NCBI GenBank assembly: GCA_016787225.1
Contig: JAEUUY010000030.1
Span: 62,001-126,000 of the forward strand
DNA from: Chitinophagales bacterium
Lineage (GTDB): Bacteria > Bacteroidota > Bacteroidia > Chitinophagales > JADJOU01
Direction: 5' to 3'
Length of the DNA stretch: 64,000 nucleotides
Shown here: positions 1 through 8,257 of the stretch, one piece after another
How positions within the stretch are numbered: the first letter of the stretch is position 1
How the letters are laid out: each line of letters opens with the position of its first letter
The notes under the pieces: generated by a model
What the model saw: only the letters and a program-made list of their open reading frames with translations
Database searches by the model: none
What the model was told of the DNA's origin: nothing
Made by a program: the position numbers and the translations under genes

Positions 1-1
1 C

Positions 2-1237
2 TCCTCGACCGAAAAATATGCTGTAGCCCATATTGGCACACCTATTCTCACAGAAAAAATCCAAGACCTCAATCAGTTTTATAGCCTTCTCAAAACTTCA
101 CTTTCTAAATCTCCCGATGAGCTTTTAAATGAAATCAAAGCTTCGGGGATAAGAGGTAGAGGTGGTGCTGGATTTGCCATGGCATTTAAACTAGAGTCAT
201 GCAAAAACACCCAATCCGACGATAAATTTGTGGTATGTAATGCCGATGAAGGCGACCCAGGTGCTTATTCGGATAGATATTTACTCGAAGAGCAACCGCA
301 TAAATTACTCTTAGGTATGATTCTAACAGGATATGTCATAGGAGCCAATTGGGGTGTGGTCTATATACGAGGAGAATATCCAGAGTCCGTCGATAAAATC
401 AATGATAGTATCGCTTTTTTGCGAGAAAATAGTTTAATAGGCAATAATATATTTGGATCTAGTTTTAGTTTTGACTTCAAGGTGATAAAAGCCATGGGGG
501 CGTATATCTGCGGTGAAGAGACGGCTTTACTATCTTCTATTGAAGGTCAGCGACCAGAAGTTCGTGTGCGTCCTCCCTACCCTACGCAGGTCGGTTTATT
601 CAATAAACCTACTGTTGTCAATAATGTAGAGACGCTCGCCAATATTCCATATATTTTAGAAAAAGGTGGAGCCCATTATGCTTCCATAGGTACAGCTAAA
701 TCTACTGGAACGAAATTAGTGTCCCTCGATAGCCATTTTAACAAACCGGGCATGTATGAAGTAGATATGGGTGTATCTCTATCTAGGGTTATCGACGAAC
801 TTGGCGGTGGATTTCACAATAAGGTAAAAGCTTTGCATATTGGAGGGCCATTAGGAGGCTTGGTTCCTACAAGCAAAATTAAGGAATTGACCGTAGATTA
901 TGAGTCTTTTTCTCAGCATGGATTTTTATTAGGTCATGCTTCTGTGGTGTCTATTCCAGAAGATTTTCCTTTAGTGAAATATATTGAACATCTTTTCCAA
1001 TTTACGGCGCATGAAAGCTGTGGCAAGTGCTTTCCTTGTCGACTTGGTTCTACCAGAGGATATGAACTATTCAAAAAAGCACAAAACGAAGATTATAAAA
1101 TAGACCGTACTCTGTTAAACGATTTATTAAATACCATGGAAAAAGGCTCATTATGTGCCTTGGGTGGCGGCTTACCTTTACCAATCAAAAATGCCTTGAT
1201 GTATTTCGAAGAGGAGTTAAAAGATTATTTAAAATAA
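2..1237 (+). CDS. NAD-linked formate dehydrogenase beta (NuoF/HoxF/FdsB-like) subunit, 5' partial
   Basis: This is the flavin- and NAD-binding subunit that passes electrons from formate oxidation to NAD. The frame is open from base 2 with no stop, so the true start lies left of the window; the first ATG at 179 falls inside the FMN-binding motif and cannot be the start. Visible motifs are the glycine-rich GIRGRGGAGF just before that ATG, the NuoF-type CNADEGDPGAYSDR, GAYICGEETAL, and a C-terminal 4Fe-4S site (ESCGKCFPCR, then GSLCALGGG). The formate dehydrogenase alpha subunit follows at 1795, separated only by a toxin-antitoxin pair, which favours formate dehydrogenase over complex I. A hydrogenase diaphorase is the main alternative, but no hydrogenase genes are seen. 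Confidence 0.88.
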   Translation, partial: SSTEKYAVAHIGTPILTEKIQDLNQFYSLLKTSLSKSPDELLNEIKASGIRGRGGAGFAMAFKLESCKNTQSDDKFVVCNADEGDPGAYSDRYLLEEQPHKLLLGMILTGYVIGANWGVVYIRGEYPESVDKINDSIAFLRENSLIGNNIFGSSFSFDFKVIKAMGAYICGEETALLSSIEGQRPEVRVRPPYPTQVGLFNKPTVVNNVETLANIPYILEKGGAHYASIGTAKSTGTKLVSLDSHFNKPGMYEVDMGVSLSRVIDELGGGFHNKVKALHIGGPLGGLVPTSKIKELTVDYESFSQHGFLLGHASVVSIPEDFPLVKYIEHLFQFTAHESCGKCFPCRLGSTRGYELFKKAQNEDYKIDRTLLNDLLNTMEKGSLCALGGGLPLPIKNALMYFEEELKDYLK

Positions 1238-1247
1238 AATATCGAAT

Positions 1248-1484
1248 ATGCACACCATTTACCACTTAGAATCCGCGCTAGAAGTAAATTCTGATATTCT
1301 TGATGCGATAAAAGCCGCTTATAAAAATAAGCCGATAACTATAACTATTGAAGAGGATACGAATCCATATGAGCTGACAGATGAGATGATGTTAATTCTA
1401 GATCAACGGTTAGAAGAAGATGAGTCAACTTATATAACTGCCGCAGAATCCTTAAAACAATTAGAAAAGAAAAATGAACTATAA
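1248..1484 (+). CDS. Putative type II antitoxin, partner of the ParE/RelE-like toxin
   Basis: A 78-residue acidic protein whose stop overlaps the start of the downstream toxin gene by 11 nt, the usual arrangement of an antitoxin-toxin operon. No clear DNA-binding fold is recognisable. The C-terminal half is acidic and probably helical (DEMMLILDQRLEEDE and onward), as in antitoxin tails that wrap the toxin. It begins 10 nt after the dehydrogenase beta stop and so is likely cotranscribed with the formate dehydrogenase. The function is inferred mainly from the neighbour. Confidence 0.65.
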   Translation: MHTIYHLESALEVNSDILDAIKAAYKNKPITITIEEDTNPYELTDEMMLILDQRLEEDESTYITAAESLKQLEKKNEL

Positions 1485-1773
1485 AATCAAGGTGTCTCCT
1501 AGAGCTCAAAAAGAGATTGAAGACACGTATGATTACTATTCAAATTACAGCAAAGATGTGCCAACAAAATTTTTAACTACAATTCGTTCGGCCTACGAAA
1601 TTTTACAAAAATCTCCTTATTTAAAAACTCATTATAAAAATATTCGAAGTCTGAAACTAAACAAATTTCCGCATTCATTATACTTTACAATAAATGAAGA
1701 AAAACATATTATCAATATTTTAGCTTGTTTTCATAATAAAAGGAACCCTAAAAATAGACCACAACTTATCTAG
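1474..1773 (+). CDS. ParE/RelE-superfamily toxin
   Basis: A 99-residue basic protein with the ParE/RelE plasmid-stabilisation layout. It has an N-terminal strand (YKIKVSPRAQKEIED), two helices, then a beta sheet ending in INILACFHNKRNPKNR, where family members carry the basic and histidine residues near the C-terminus. Family toxins either cleave ribosome-bound mRNA (RelE) or poison gyrase (ParE); the sequence does not decide which. The start overlaps the antitoxin end, and the stop lies 21 nt before the formate dehydrogenase alpha gene, so the pair sits inside the dehydrogenase operon. Confidence 0.8.
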   Translation: MNYKIKVSPRAQKEIEDTYDYYSNYSKDVPTKFLTTIRSAYEILQKSPYLKTHYKNIRSLKLNKFPHSLYFTINEEKHIINILACFHNKRNPKNRPQLI

Positions 1774-1794
1774 TTAGACATAATTTATTTACCT

Positions 1795-4518
1795 ATGACA
1801 AAAATCGCATTTATCAACGACCGAGCTTTTGAATACCAAGAGGGCGATACTATTTTGCAATTTATCAAGCGGTATTTTGAAAGCAATTATGTGCCTACCC
1901 TTTGCGATGCACCCAACCTTAAGCCTTTTGGCTCGTGCAGAGTGTGCAGTGTAGAGGTAGCGCTTCAGAAAAATGGCGGTAGAAAAACACAAGCTTCCTG
2001 TCATACTCCCGTGATGGAAAACTCCTATATCTATACCCATAGTGAGGCTATTCTGACACTGAGAAAAAATATAATAGAGCTGGTTTTGACTGATCATCCA
2101 TTGGACTGCCTCACCTGTGAAGTCAATAATAATTGTGAGCTGCAAGATGTAGCTGCTCAGGTAGGTGTGCGCAAGGTTCGTTATCCAGAGGGAAAGAATC
2201 ATTTAGATAGAGAAAAAGACTTAAGTCATCCTTATATGACCTCTGATTTCTCCAAATGTATCAACTGCTATCGCTGCGTGCGAGCCTGCGAAGAAGTACA
2301 GGGCGAACTGGTGCTATCTATGGCTGGACGTGGCTTTGATAGTCATATTATCAAAAGCTTTGAGACGAGTTTTATGGAATCAGATTGTGTGAGTTGTGGT
2401 GCTTGTGCTCAGGCCTGCCCTACATCCGCCATTTCGGACGTTTTTGAATCTAAATCGATTGTAGGAACAGAAAAAACAAGAACGATATGCACCTACTGTG
2501 GAGTCGGTTGCAATTTAGAAGTATCGACCCTCAATGGCGAAGTCAAATCCATACGAGCACCTTATGATGCCGAAGTCAATGCAGGGCATACTTGTCTCAA
2601 AGGTCGCTATGCATTTTCATTTTACAAACATCCCGATAGAATACGAACACCTCTCATTCGTAAAAATGGCGAGTTGGTTCCTGCCACATGGGACGAGGCT
2701 TATGACTTCATAGCAGATAAACTAACTTCGATAAAAAATGAATACGGACCCGATGCCATAGCTGGTATATCCTCCGCAAGATGCACGAATGAAGAAAATT
2801 ATTTGATGCAGAAATTTATCCGTGCTGTCATAGGCACGAATAATATCGACTGCTGTGCTCGAGTTTGTCACTCGCCTACGGCTCTAGGAATGCAGCGAGC
2901 CTTTGGTACTGGAGCAGCTACTAATTCTATAGAAGATTTGAAGCATACCAATTGCATTATGATCATCGGCGCGAATCCTACAGATGGACACCCTGTCACG
3001 GGGGCTAAGCTCAAGCAATTTGCGATGAAGAGTAAAACTACAATAGTCATAGACCCTCGTGAAACCGAAATAGCAAAATATGCTACCTATCATCTGCAAT
3101 TGCAACCCGGTACGAATGTAGCCTTATTGAATATGATGCTCTACTACATTATTTTCGAAGGACTGGAAGCTAAGGATTTTATAACTCAGCGCACCGAAGG
3201 TTACGAAGAATTCAAAGAGCAAATCTTAGCTCTAAATATCGACGAAATGGAAAGAGTAACAGGTGTCGATAGAGAGCTCGTTCGCAAGGCAGCTATAGCC
3301 TATGCCACCGCAGGCAATGCCATGTCTTTTCATGGACTAGGAGTTACTGAGCATTCACAAGGTAGCTATACCGTCATGCTCATTTCAGACTTGGCTATGA
3401 TTACAGGCAATATAGGTCGCAAAGGAGTAGGTGTCAATCCACTTCGGGGTCAAAATAATGTGCAAGGCGCAGCTGATATGGGTTGTCAACCGCATCAAGG
3501 CGCAGGTTATCTCAGTTCCTACGACCCAGAAATCAATAAACACTACGAGCAATTTTATAAAACGAAAATTCCACTCGGTAAAGGTTTGAAAATTCCTGAA
3601 ATGTTTGAAGCCTCTATTCATGGCAAGCTAAAGGCTTTGTGGCTCATGGGAGAGGACGTGGTGCAAACCGACCCCAATACCAATAAAGTAATTGCAGCGA
3701 TGCAAGGATTAGATTTACTGGTCGTCCAAGAAATATTTATGACTGAAACAGCAAAGTATGCCACAGTGATTCTTCCAGCCTCTTCTTTCCTAGAAAAAAG
3801 CGGAACATTCACCAATGGTGAACGCCGTATTCAGCGTGTACAGAGGGTCGTAGAGCCCCTCGAAGGCACTAAACCCGATGGTCAAATCATCGTGGACATT
3901 ATGAATAAAATGGGCTTCCCACAGGCAGACTATGATGCAGCGGATGTGCTAGAAGAGGTGTCTCAAATTGTTCCTTTCTTTGCAGGTGTGAAATGGGACG
4001 AACTAGGAAACAATGGCAAACAATGGCCTGTAGCTCCTGATGGTACAGATGCTAAGATTATCCATATTGATCAATTTTCACGTGGTTTGGGTAAGTTTCA
4101 CTACTTTGACTGGGAGGAAAGCAATGAACTCAAAAAGTACAAAAAAGAATATCCCTATATCGTCACCACCAATCGTGAGCTCGAGCATTATAACTGTGGT
4201 ACCATGACACGCCGCACTGGCAATGCACAAATTCTTACGGAAGATGTCATTATGATTCATCCTGAAGATGCCGCCAAACACTTTATCCAAGAAGGCGATA
4301 TGGTCTGCGTAGAGTCTCCACGAGGCAAGGTAGATATTAAGGCTCGCATTACGGAAGAAGTGAAACAGGGCGTATTGAGTACCACCTTCCATTTCCCAGA
4401 TGTTATGCTCAATATCATCACCAGTGACGAGCATGATACGGAAGCTATGTGCCCAGAATATAAAGTGGTAGCTGTGAATATCAGAAAGAGTAAAGGGAAG
4501 AAGTTGGTGACTAGCTAG
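1795..4518 (+). CDS. fdhF: NAD-dependent formate dehydrogenase alpha subunit (molybdopterin, Cys-type)
   Basis: This 907-residue molybdenum or tungsten enzyme oxidises formate to CO2. Domains in order: an N-terminal 2Fe-2S ferredoxin (C37, C48, C51, C69); a His-Cys 4Fe-4S module (H101, C105, C108, C114); two 4Fe-4S clusters (C155/158/161/165 and C198/201/204/208); then the molybdopterin catalytic part with its own 4Fe-4S site (C232, C235, C239, C267). The metal-ligand position is cysteine, C358 followed by H359 in RVCHSP, so selenocysteine is not used. The length and domain order match the FdsA/FdhF group that works with a NuoF-like beta subunit, which is encoded upstream at the left edge. 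Confidence 0.93.
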   Translation: MTKIAFINDRAFEYQEGDTILQFIKRYFESNYVPTLCDAPNLKPFGSCRVCSVEVALQKNGGRKTQASCHTPVMENSYIYTHSEAILTLRKNIIELVLTDHPLDCLTCEVNNNCELQDVAAQVGVRKVRYPEGKNHLDREKDLSHPYMTSDFSKCINCYRCVRACEEVQGELVLSMAGRGFDSHIIKSFETSFMESDCVSCGACAQACPTSAISDVFESKSIVGTEKTRTICTYCGVGCNLEVSTLNGEVKSIRAPYDAEVNAGHTCLKGRYAFSFYKHPDRIRTPLIRKNGELVPATWDEAYDFIADKLTSIKNEYGPDAIAGISSARCTNEENYLMQKFIRAVIGTNNIDCCARVCHSPTALGMQRAFGTGAATNSIEDLKHTNCIMIIGANPTDGHPVTGAKLKQFAMKSKTTIVIDPRETEIAKYATYHLQLQPGTNVALLNMMLYYIIFEGLEAKDFITQRTEGYEEFKEQILALNIDEMERVTGVDRELVRKAAIAYATAGNAMSFHGLGVTEHSQGSYTVMLISDLAMITGNIGRKGVGVNPLRGQNNVQGAADMGCQPHQGAGYLSSYDPEINKHYEQFYKTKIPLGKGLKIPEMFEASIHGKLKALWLMGEDVVQTDPNTNKVIAAMQGLDLLVVQEIFMTETAKYATVILPASSFLEKSGTFTNGERRIQRVQRVVEPLEGTKPDGQIIVDIMNKMGFPQADYDAADVLEEVSQIVPFFAGVKWDELGNNGKQWPVAPDGTDAKIIHIDQFSRGLGKFHYFDWEESNELKKYKKEYPYIVTTNRELEHYNCGTMTRRTGNAQILTEDVIMIHPEDAAKHFIQEGDMVCVESPRGKVDIKARITEEVKQGVLSTTFHFPDVMLNIITSDEHDTEAMCPEYKVVAVNIRKSKGKKLVTS

Positions 4519-4520
4519 TT

Positions 4521-4598
4521 CAGTGGACAGTGGTCGGTAGTCAGTTAGCTAGAGGCTAGACACAGAGATACACTGAGAAGACACAGAGAAGCACGGAG
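4521..4598 (+). repeat. Intergenic direct repeat, copy 1
   Basis: This 78-nt segment matches 4741-4818 in the same orientation with no gaps and 10 mismatches (87% by eye). It contains the core acacagagaagcacggag. It starts two bases after the fdhF stop. Similar 'acagag/acggag' sequences are commonly seen as dispersed intergenic repeats in bacterial genomes; no open frame is associated with it. Confidence 0.75.
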
Positions 4599-4740
4599 TA
4601 GAGACTCTATGAACCTCCTAATGCTCTGTGCAACTCTGTGAAACAACCAGCAGCTAGCGACTAGAAACTAAGATATACAGAGTATCATGAAGGTTCATCT
4701 CTGCGTCCTTTGCGTCTTTGCAGTAAAATATATAAGTAAT

Positions 4741-4818
4741 CAATGGACATTGGTCAGTAGATAGTTAGTTAGAGGCTAGACACAGAGTTACACGTAGAAG
4801 ACACGGAGAAGCACGGAG
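4741..4818 (+). repeat. Intergenic direct repeat, copy 2
   Basis: Second 78-nt copy of the repeat at 4521-4598. Between the copies lie a reverse-oriented fragment (ctctgtgcaactctgtg near 4624-4640) and the motif tcctttgcgtctttgcag near 4707-4724. The spacing suggests a two-unit array with an inverted partner rather than a simple tandem duplication. Confidence 0.75.
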
Positions 4819-4903
4819 AAAAACTTTTTAAAGGGCTAGTGTTGTTTTTTAGTAAAGTTACAAAATAAGCAAACCCAGCAGTCGCGCCAAGCCTTTAGGT
4901 GCA

Positions 4904-5071
4904 GAGGTGGTCGTTTTAGCTATCAAGGCTAAAGCTTTGAGAAAACGACTTAAAAGTTTAGGTAAAGTCGCCAAAGTTTATGGATACTATGTATAAAGCT
5001 TTAGACAAATTCGTTAAAATTTTAAGCATCATGGATAAAATTTTAACGGACTTAGCTAAACGAACCACCTC
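4904..5071. repeat. Nested inverted-repeat element (MITE-like or structured RNA)
   Basis: A 168-nt block bounded by 18-nt near-perfect inverted repeats (gaggtggtcgttttagct at 4904-4921, complementary to 5054-5071 apart from a shifted T). Inside are a perfect 10-bp stem (4929-4938 with 4995-5004, ctaaagcttt), a 6-bp hairpin nested in it (4946-4951 with 4965-4970), and a perfect 13-bp hairpin (5012-5024 with 5036-5048). The fold would be an outer stem enclosing two arms. No protein frame is apparent. It could be a small non-autonomous mobile element or a structured transcript; which one cannot be told from one copy. Confidence 0.6.
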
Positions 5072-5135
5072 GGAGGGTAAAACTTAGGGTTTTAAGCAAT
5101 TCATGAATAATTAACATATTTATGGGAATATCTTT

Positions 5136-5143
5136 TATCTTTG
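5136..5143 (+). promoter_or_regulatory. Putative Bacteroidota -7 box (TAnnTTTG)
   Basis: tatctttg matches the TAnnTTTG element recognised by the Bacteroidota housekeeping sigma factor. No good upstream TTG element is obvious. It would drive a short leader frame at 5166 and the STAND NTPase gene at 5287. Confidence 0.4.
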
Positions 5144-5165
5144 TTTGAAACAAAAATTTAGAAAA

Positions 5166-5264
5166 ATGGGGCTCAACTATGCTAATTTATTGCGTGATAT
5201 TACCCAAAATAGGGTGGATATACGAAGAAAGTTGCGGATGTTATATAGTTGTGTGAAATTTTAA
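5166..5264 (+). CDS. Short 32-residue leader peptide or truncated gene remnant
   Basis: An ATG 22 nt after a TAnnTTTG box opens a 32-codon frame (MGLNYANLLRDI onward) that stops 22 nt before the STAND gene. It is rich in arginine (RRKLRM) and has no recognised family. It may be the 5' end of a gene interrupted by insertion of the STAND cassette, since the candidate cassette boundary (gttatat at 5240) lies inside it; it may also be a leader peptide or chance. Confidence 0.25.
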   Translation: MGLNYANLLRDITQNRVDIRRKLRMLYSCVKF

Positions 5265-5286
5265 AAAACGTATATAAATCGATAAA

Positions 5287-8049
5287 ATGGATTATACTCA
5301 GAAATTAAGAATTAAAACAGCAATGGTTATTTATGAGCTTGAATTATCATTAGGAAATTATGTGATTGACAATGAGGTCTTACATAATATCCCAGCTTCA
5401 AGTTTGGATTCCATTGTTGAACGGGAGGCTTCAAAGGGAAGAGACATAAACAAAAACAACTTGAATTTAATAGTTGAGGCAAGTTATCTTGATGAAATAT
5501 TCAATTTTGCAATAAGCATCACGGAAAATACAAGTTTGCACACGCAAATGATTGAATTAAAACAACTCTGCTCAATTCTTGGAATATTTAATATCAGAAA
5601 CGCGGTTAGTCATCCCAATCGTGCATTCCCTGATTGTTATTGGTTTAGAGTTGCAACAATAGCCAGCGACCCACTAATTGAGAGATTGAATTTAACTTCA
5701 GTTAGAAACGCATTAAATTCTGCAATTGAAGAAAATTTAAATACTCCACCAGATGAATGGTTGTTTAATGTGAATTGGGCAATTCCAAATACTTTGCCCA
5801 TGGCTTTTGATCATGAAATAACAGGATTACTTGGAAGGGATAAAGAATTTAAGGATCTAGAATCAGTTTTATCTAAAAACAGGAGTAATCTGGTAGCTAT
5901 TGTAGCACCAGGTGGGATTGGAAAAACCGCTCTTGTACTTCAATATTTGAAAGACTTATCTTTAAATCCTCTGTGGTCTGCAAAATTAAGTGCAATAATA
6001 TTTTGTACTTTAAAGAACGAAAAACTCACTGCAAATGGAATTGAGACGATAGACGCTATTAGTGGTATAGAACAAATTAAAGATTCAATTTTTGAAGACC
6101 TCAAGAAAATTTACTCCAATAAATTTCAGTTTAGCTCATTTGATGAGGCCTTAACTGATTTAGAAAACGAAAATATTTTGATTTGTATTGACAATCTAGA
6201 AACATTATTAGTTGATTCTCAAAAAGAGTTTATAGAATTTAATCAATTATTGCCTTTAAAGTGGAAATTACTCGTGACAAGCAGAATCTCAATAGATTCT
6301 GCTACTACAGTCCCTTTAGAACCTTTAGTAAAGAGACACGCAGTAAACTTGGCAAGAAACTATTTTAGAAAAAGAGGTGTACTTGATTTTAAACAAGATG
6401 AACTGGAAAAAATTGCTGATGCAGCGAATAACAACCCTTTAGCAATTAGACTTACTATTGATTTGTATTTAAATGGTGGAGACATTAAATCTTCCATATC
6501 TAAATCCCAAAAGGACATCGCTTCATTTTCCTACAAAAATCTTATAGAGTCACTAAAGAACAATTCTATTTCATTGCTAGAAGCAATTTATGCAATTGGA
6601 CAACCTACACGACTTGATTTAATTGATTTCATCGAAATGGACAGAGATGACCTTATAGAATCATTAAATGAGCTTGCCAAAACAAGCTTAATAATAAGAA
6701 GCACAGATGAATACGGTAATGATGTTTACAAATTAAGTGATTCAATTCGTGATTTGCTATTAACGAATCCAAAAAATATTGAGATAAGAAATAGTATTAC
6801 AGAAGGTCTCAAAAAGCGAAAATCCAAAATACTTGAACAATCTGCACGAATCAAGCAATTAGGGCTTACCGAACTTGATGAAGAATTTATACCTGAAGAT
6901 ATTGACCAAAGCTTGTATGTTCTTATATCTGATTTGAACAAAACACTTGGAAAAAACAACAAGTATGATATTCAGGATGTGATTTCCATAAAAGACAGAT
7001 TTTTAGAGGTAATTAAATATAAAACTAAGGACAGTTTACTACTATACAATTATTCTCGAATATTTAAAGCACTTAGGGATTTCGCTAACGAATTAACTTA
7101 CTTGAAAAAAGCCGAAGAAACAGATCGTCAATCACCGAAGGTTAAATTGGCAATTGCCCTATGCTATTTTTATAATAGCGATTATGAGGAAGCAAAAGAG
7201 TACTTCGAAACGTTAATAAATACTGGGGCAAATATTCCAACAAATACAAATAAAAAGTTTAGTTTTTCTGTTACAAAACTATACCATTTATGCCTTTTAT
7301 ATTTAGGTGAGTACGACACAATAATTGAATCCTCAAAGAATTGGAAAGAATTAGATTATTGGTCAGGACTTGTTGGCGTTTATAGAGCAACTGCGTTAAA
7401 ACGAAAAATTGAGTTCAAATTTTCATCTATAACTTCCAATGAAGTCATAATTGCTGAAATATTCGATATTTTCAATTTTGTATTGACCGCGGAAAACTAC
7501 TTTGATGCTGCATGTGTTGAAGCAAACAAAATAATCAAGGATTTAATTTTTATCATAAATCCTAATTATGAATACTCCCAAGAAATAATTCATAAATATT
7601 TAGATTTTGTTGCTGTACACTTCTTCAATATTATTTCAAAATTAAGAAGCGAGAATCTTACAAGCGCGGAAAATCAAGATTTCATTTCTAATCTTTATGA
7701 TTTCAATATTGATAATAACCCTCTTCATAAGGTAAAATGGTATAAGAAAACTTCCGAGTTTGATTCAAGATATGATATCGAACATCTGGAAGAGTTAAAG
7801 CAGGAAGGCTATGAGATTGTTAAGGTCTATCATATACCTGAGGATAAAGGTTATGGAATGTCAAGTTTTATGTTTGCAAAGAATGACGCAGGTCAACAAT
7901 TTTATTTATCTGTGAATTACTTTGATCAGGGTTGGAATAGATGGGGATATATAAAAGAGGGAGATTGCTTAGCTATAAAATTCACGAGATCTTCAATAAT
8001 AAATAAACCACATCCAGCAATTGAGATAATCGAAATTGATAAGTTTTGA
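5287..8049 (+). CDS. HEPN-like / STAND NTPase / TPR protein, putative defence or NLR-like protein
   Basis: This 920-residue protein has an N-terminal helical region with the HEPN-type motif R104-N-x3-H109 (RNAVSHP). A STAND NTPase core follows: Walker A APGGIGKT at 207-214, Walker B ILICIDNLET around D302, LLVTSR at 328-333 and a PLAI motif after it. Then come helical, TPR-like repeats (about 560-720). The last 80 residues resemble an OB or cold-shock fold (KGYGMSSFMF, then YIKEGDCLAIKF). HEPN motifs of this form occur in RNases, and STAND proteins sense invaders and switch on an effector in prokaryotic and eukaryotic immunity. That this one is a phage-defence protein is inference. It stands alone, is AT-rich, and is followed by a long hairpin element. 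Confidence 0.7.
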   Translation: MDYTQKLRIKTAMVIYELELSLGNYVIDNEVLHNIPASSLDSIVEREASKGRDINKNNLNLIVEASYLDEIFNFAISITENTSLHTQMIELKQLCSILGIFNIRNAVSHPNRAFPDCYWFRVATIASDPLIERLNLTSVRNALNSAIEENLNTPPDEWLFNVNWAIPNTLPMAFDHEITGLLGRDKEFKDLESVLSKNRSNLVAIVAPGGIGKTALVLQYLKDLSLNPLWSAKLSAIIFCTLKNEKLTANGIETIDAISGIEQIKDSIFEDLKKIYSNKFQFSSFDEALTDLENENILICIDNLETLLVDSQKEFIEFNQLLPLKWKLLVTSRISIDSATTVPLEPLVKRHAVNLARNYFRKRGVLDFKQDELEKIADAANNNPLAIRLTIDLYLNGGDIKSSISKSQKDIASFSYKNLIESLKNNSISLLEAIYAIGQPTRLDLIDFIEMDRDDLIESLNELAKTSLIIRSTDEYGNDVYKLSDSIRDLLLTNPKNIEIRNSITEGLKKRKSKILEQSARIKQLGLTELDEEFIPEDIDQSLYVLISDLNKTLGKNNKYDIQDVISIKDRFLEVIKYKTKDSLLLYNYSRIFKALRDFANELTYLKKAEETDRQSPKVKLAIALCYFYNSDYEEAKEYFETLINTGANIPTNTNKKFSFSVTKLYHLCLLYLGEYDTIIESSKNWKELDYWSGLVGVYRATALKRKIEFKFSSITSNEVIIAEIFDIFNFVLTAENYFDAACVEANKIIKDLIFIINPNYEYSQEIIHKYLDFVAVHFFNIISKLRSENLTSAENQDFISNLYDFNIDNNPLHKVKWYKKTSEFDSRYDIEHLEELKQEGYEIVKVYHIPEDKGYGMSSFMFAKNDAGQQFYLSVNYFDQGWNRWGYIKEGDCLAIKFTRSSIINKPHPAIEIIEIDKF

Positions 8050-8060
8050 TAAAAAAACTT

Positions 8061-8197
8061 CACACAACAGCCGTTTGCCGCAATGGGGGCTGACGTGGTT
8101 AAATCAAGTGCAGTGCTCCTATCAGCATTTGTGCTTGGTTGACAGTGAAGTGCTCCGAAATCCCCCACTGCGGCAAGCGGCAAAACGATATGCGTCA
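8061..8197. repeat. Long imperfect hairpin after the STAND gene, attC-like candidate
   Basis: Arms gccgtttgccgcaatggggg (8070-8089) and its near complement (8162-8181) pair over 20 nt with two mismatches around a 72-nt centre. The element begins with cacacaac and ends with cgatatgcgtc. The overall plan, conserved short end boxes around an imperfect palindrome just downstream of a gene, resembles integron attC sites, but the end boxes do not match the consensus well (cgatatgc in place of gttrrry). The segment ttcacacaac at 8059-8068 is the exact reverse complement of gttgtgtgaa upstream of the gene (5249-5258). Confidence 0.5.
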
Positions 8198-8257
8198 TTT
8201 TAGAGAAACAGCCCCATAGTGCGGAGATGTCCCATGAATGACTGGCGCAGAGTTGAG

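Noticed and set aside
179-1237. ATG at 179 as the start of the dehydrogenase beta subunit
   Set aside because: The frame upstream is open to the window edge and encodes the conserved FMN-binding motif.
2820-2880. Possible selenocysteine in the formate dehydrogenase
   Set aside because: The metal-ligand codon is tgt (Cys358); no in-frame TGA is present.
8061-8197. A true integron (attC array with integrase)
   Set aside because: Only one or two hairpins are seen, the end boxes deviate from the consensus, and no tyrosine recombinase is in the window; kept only as an attC-like candidate.
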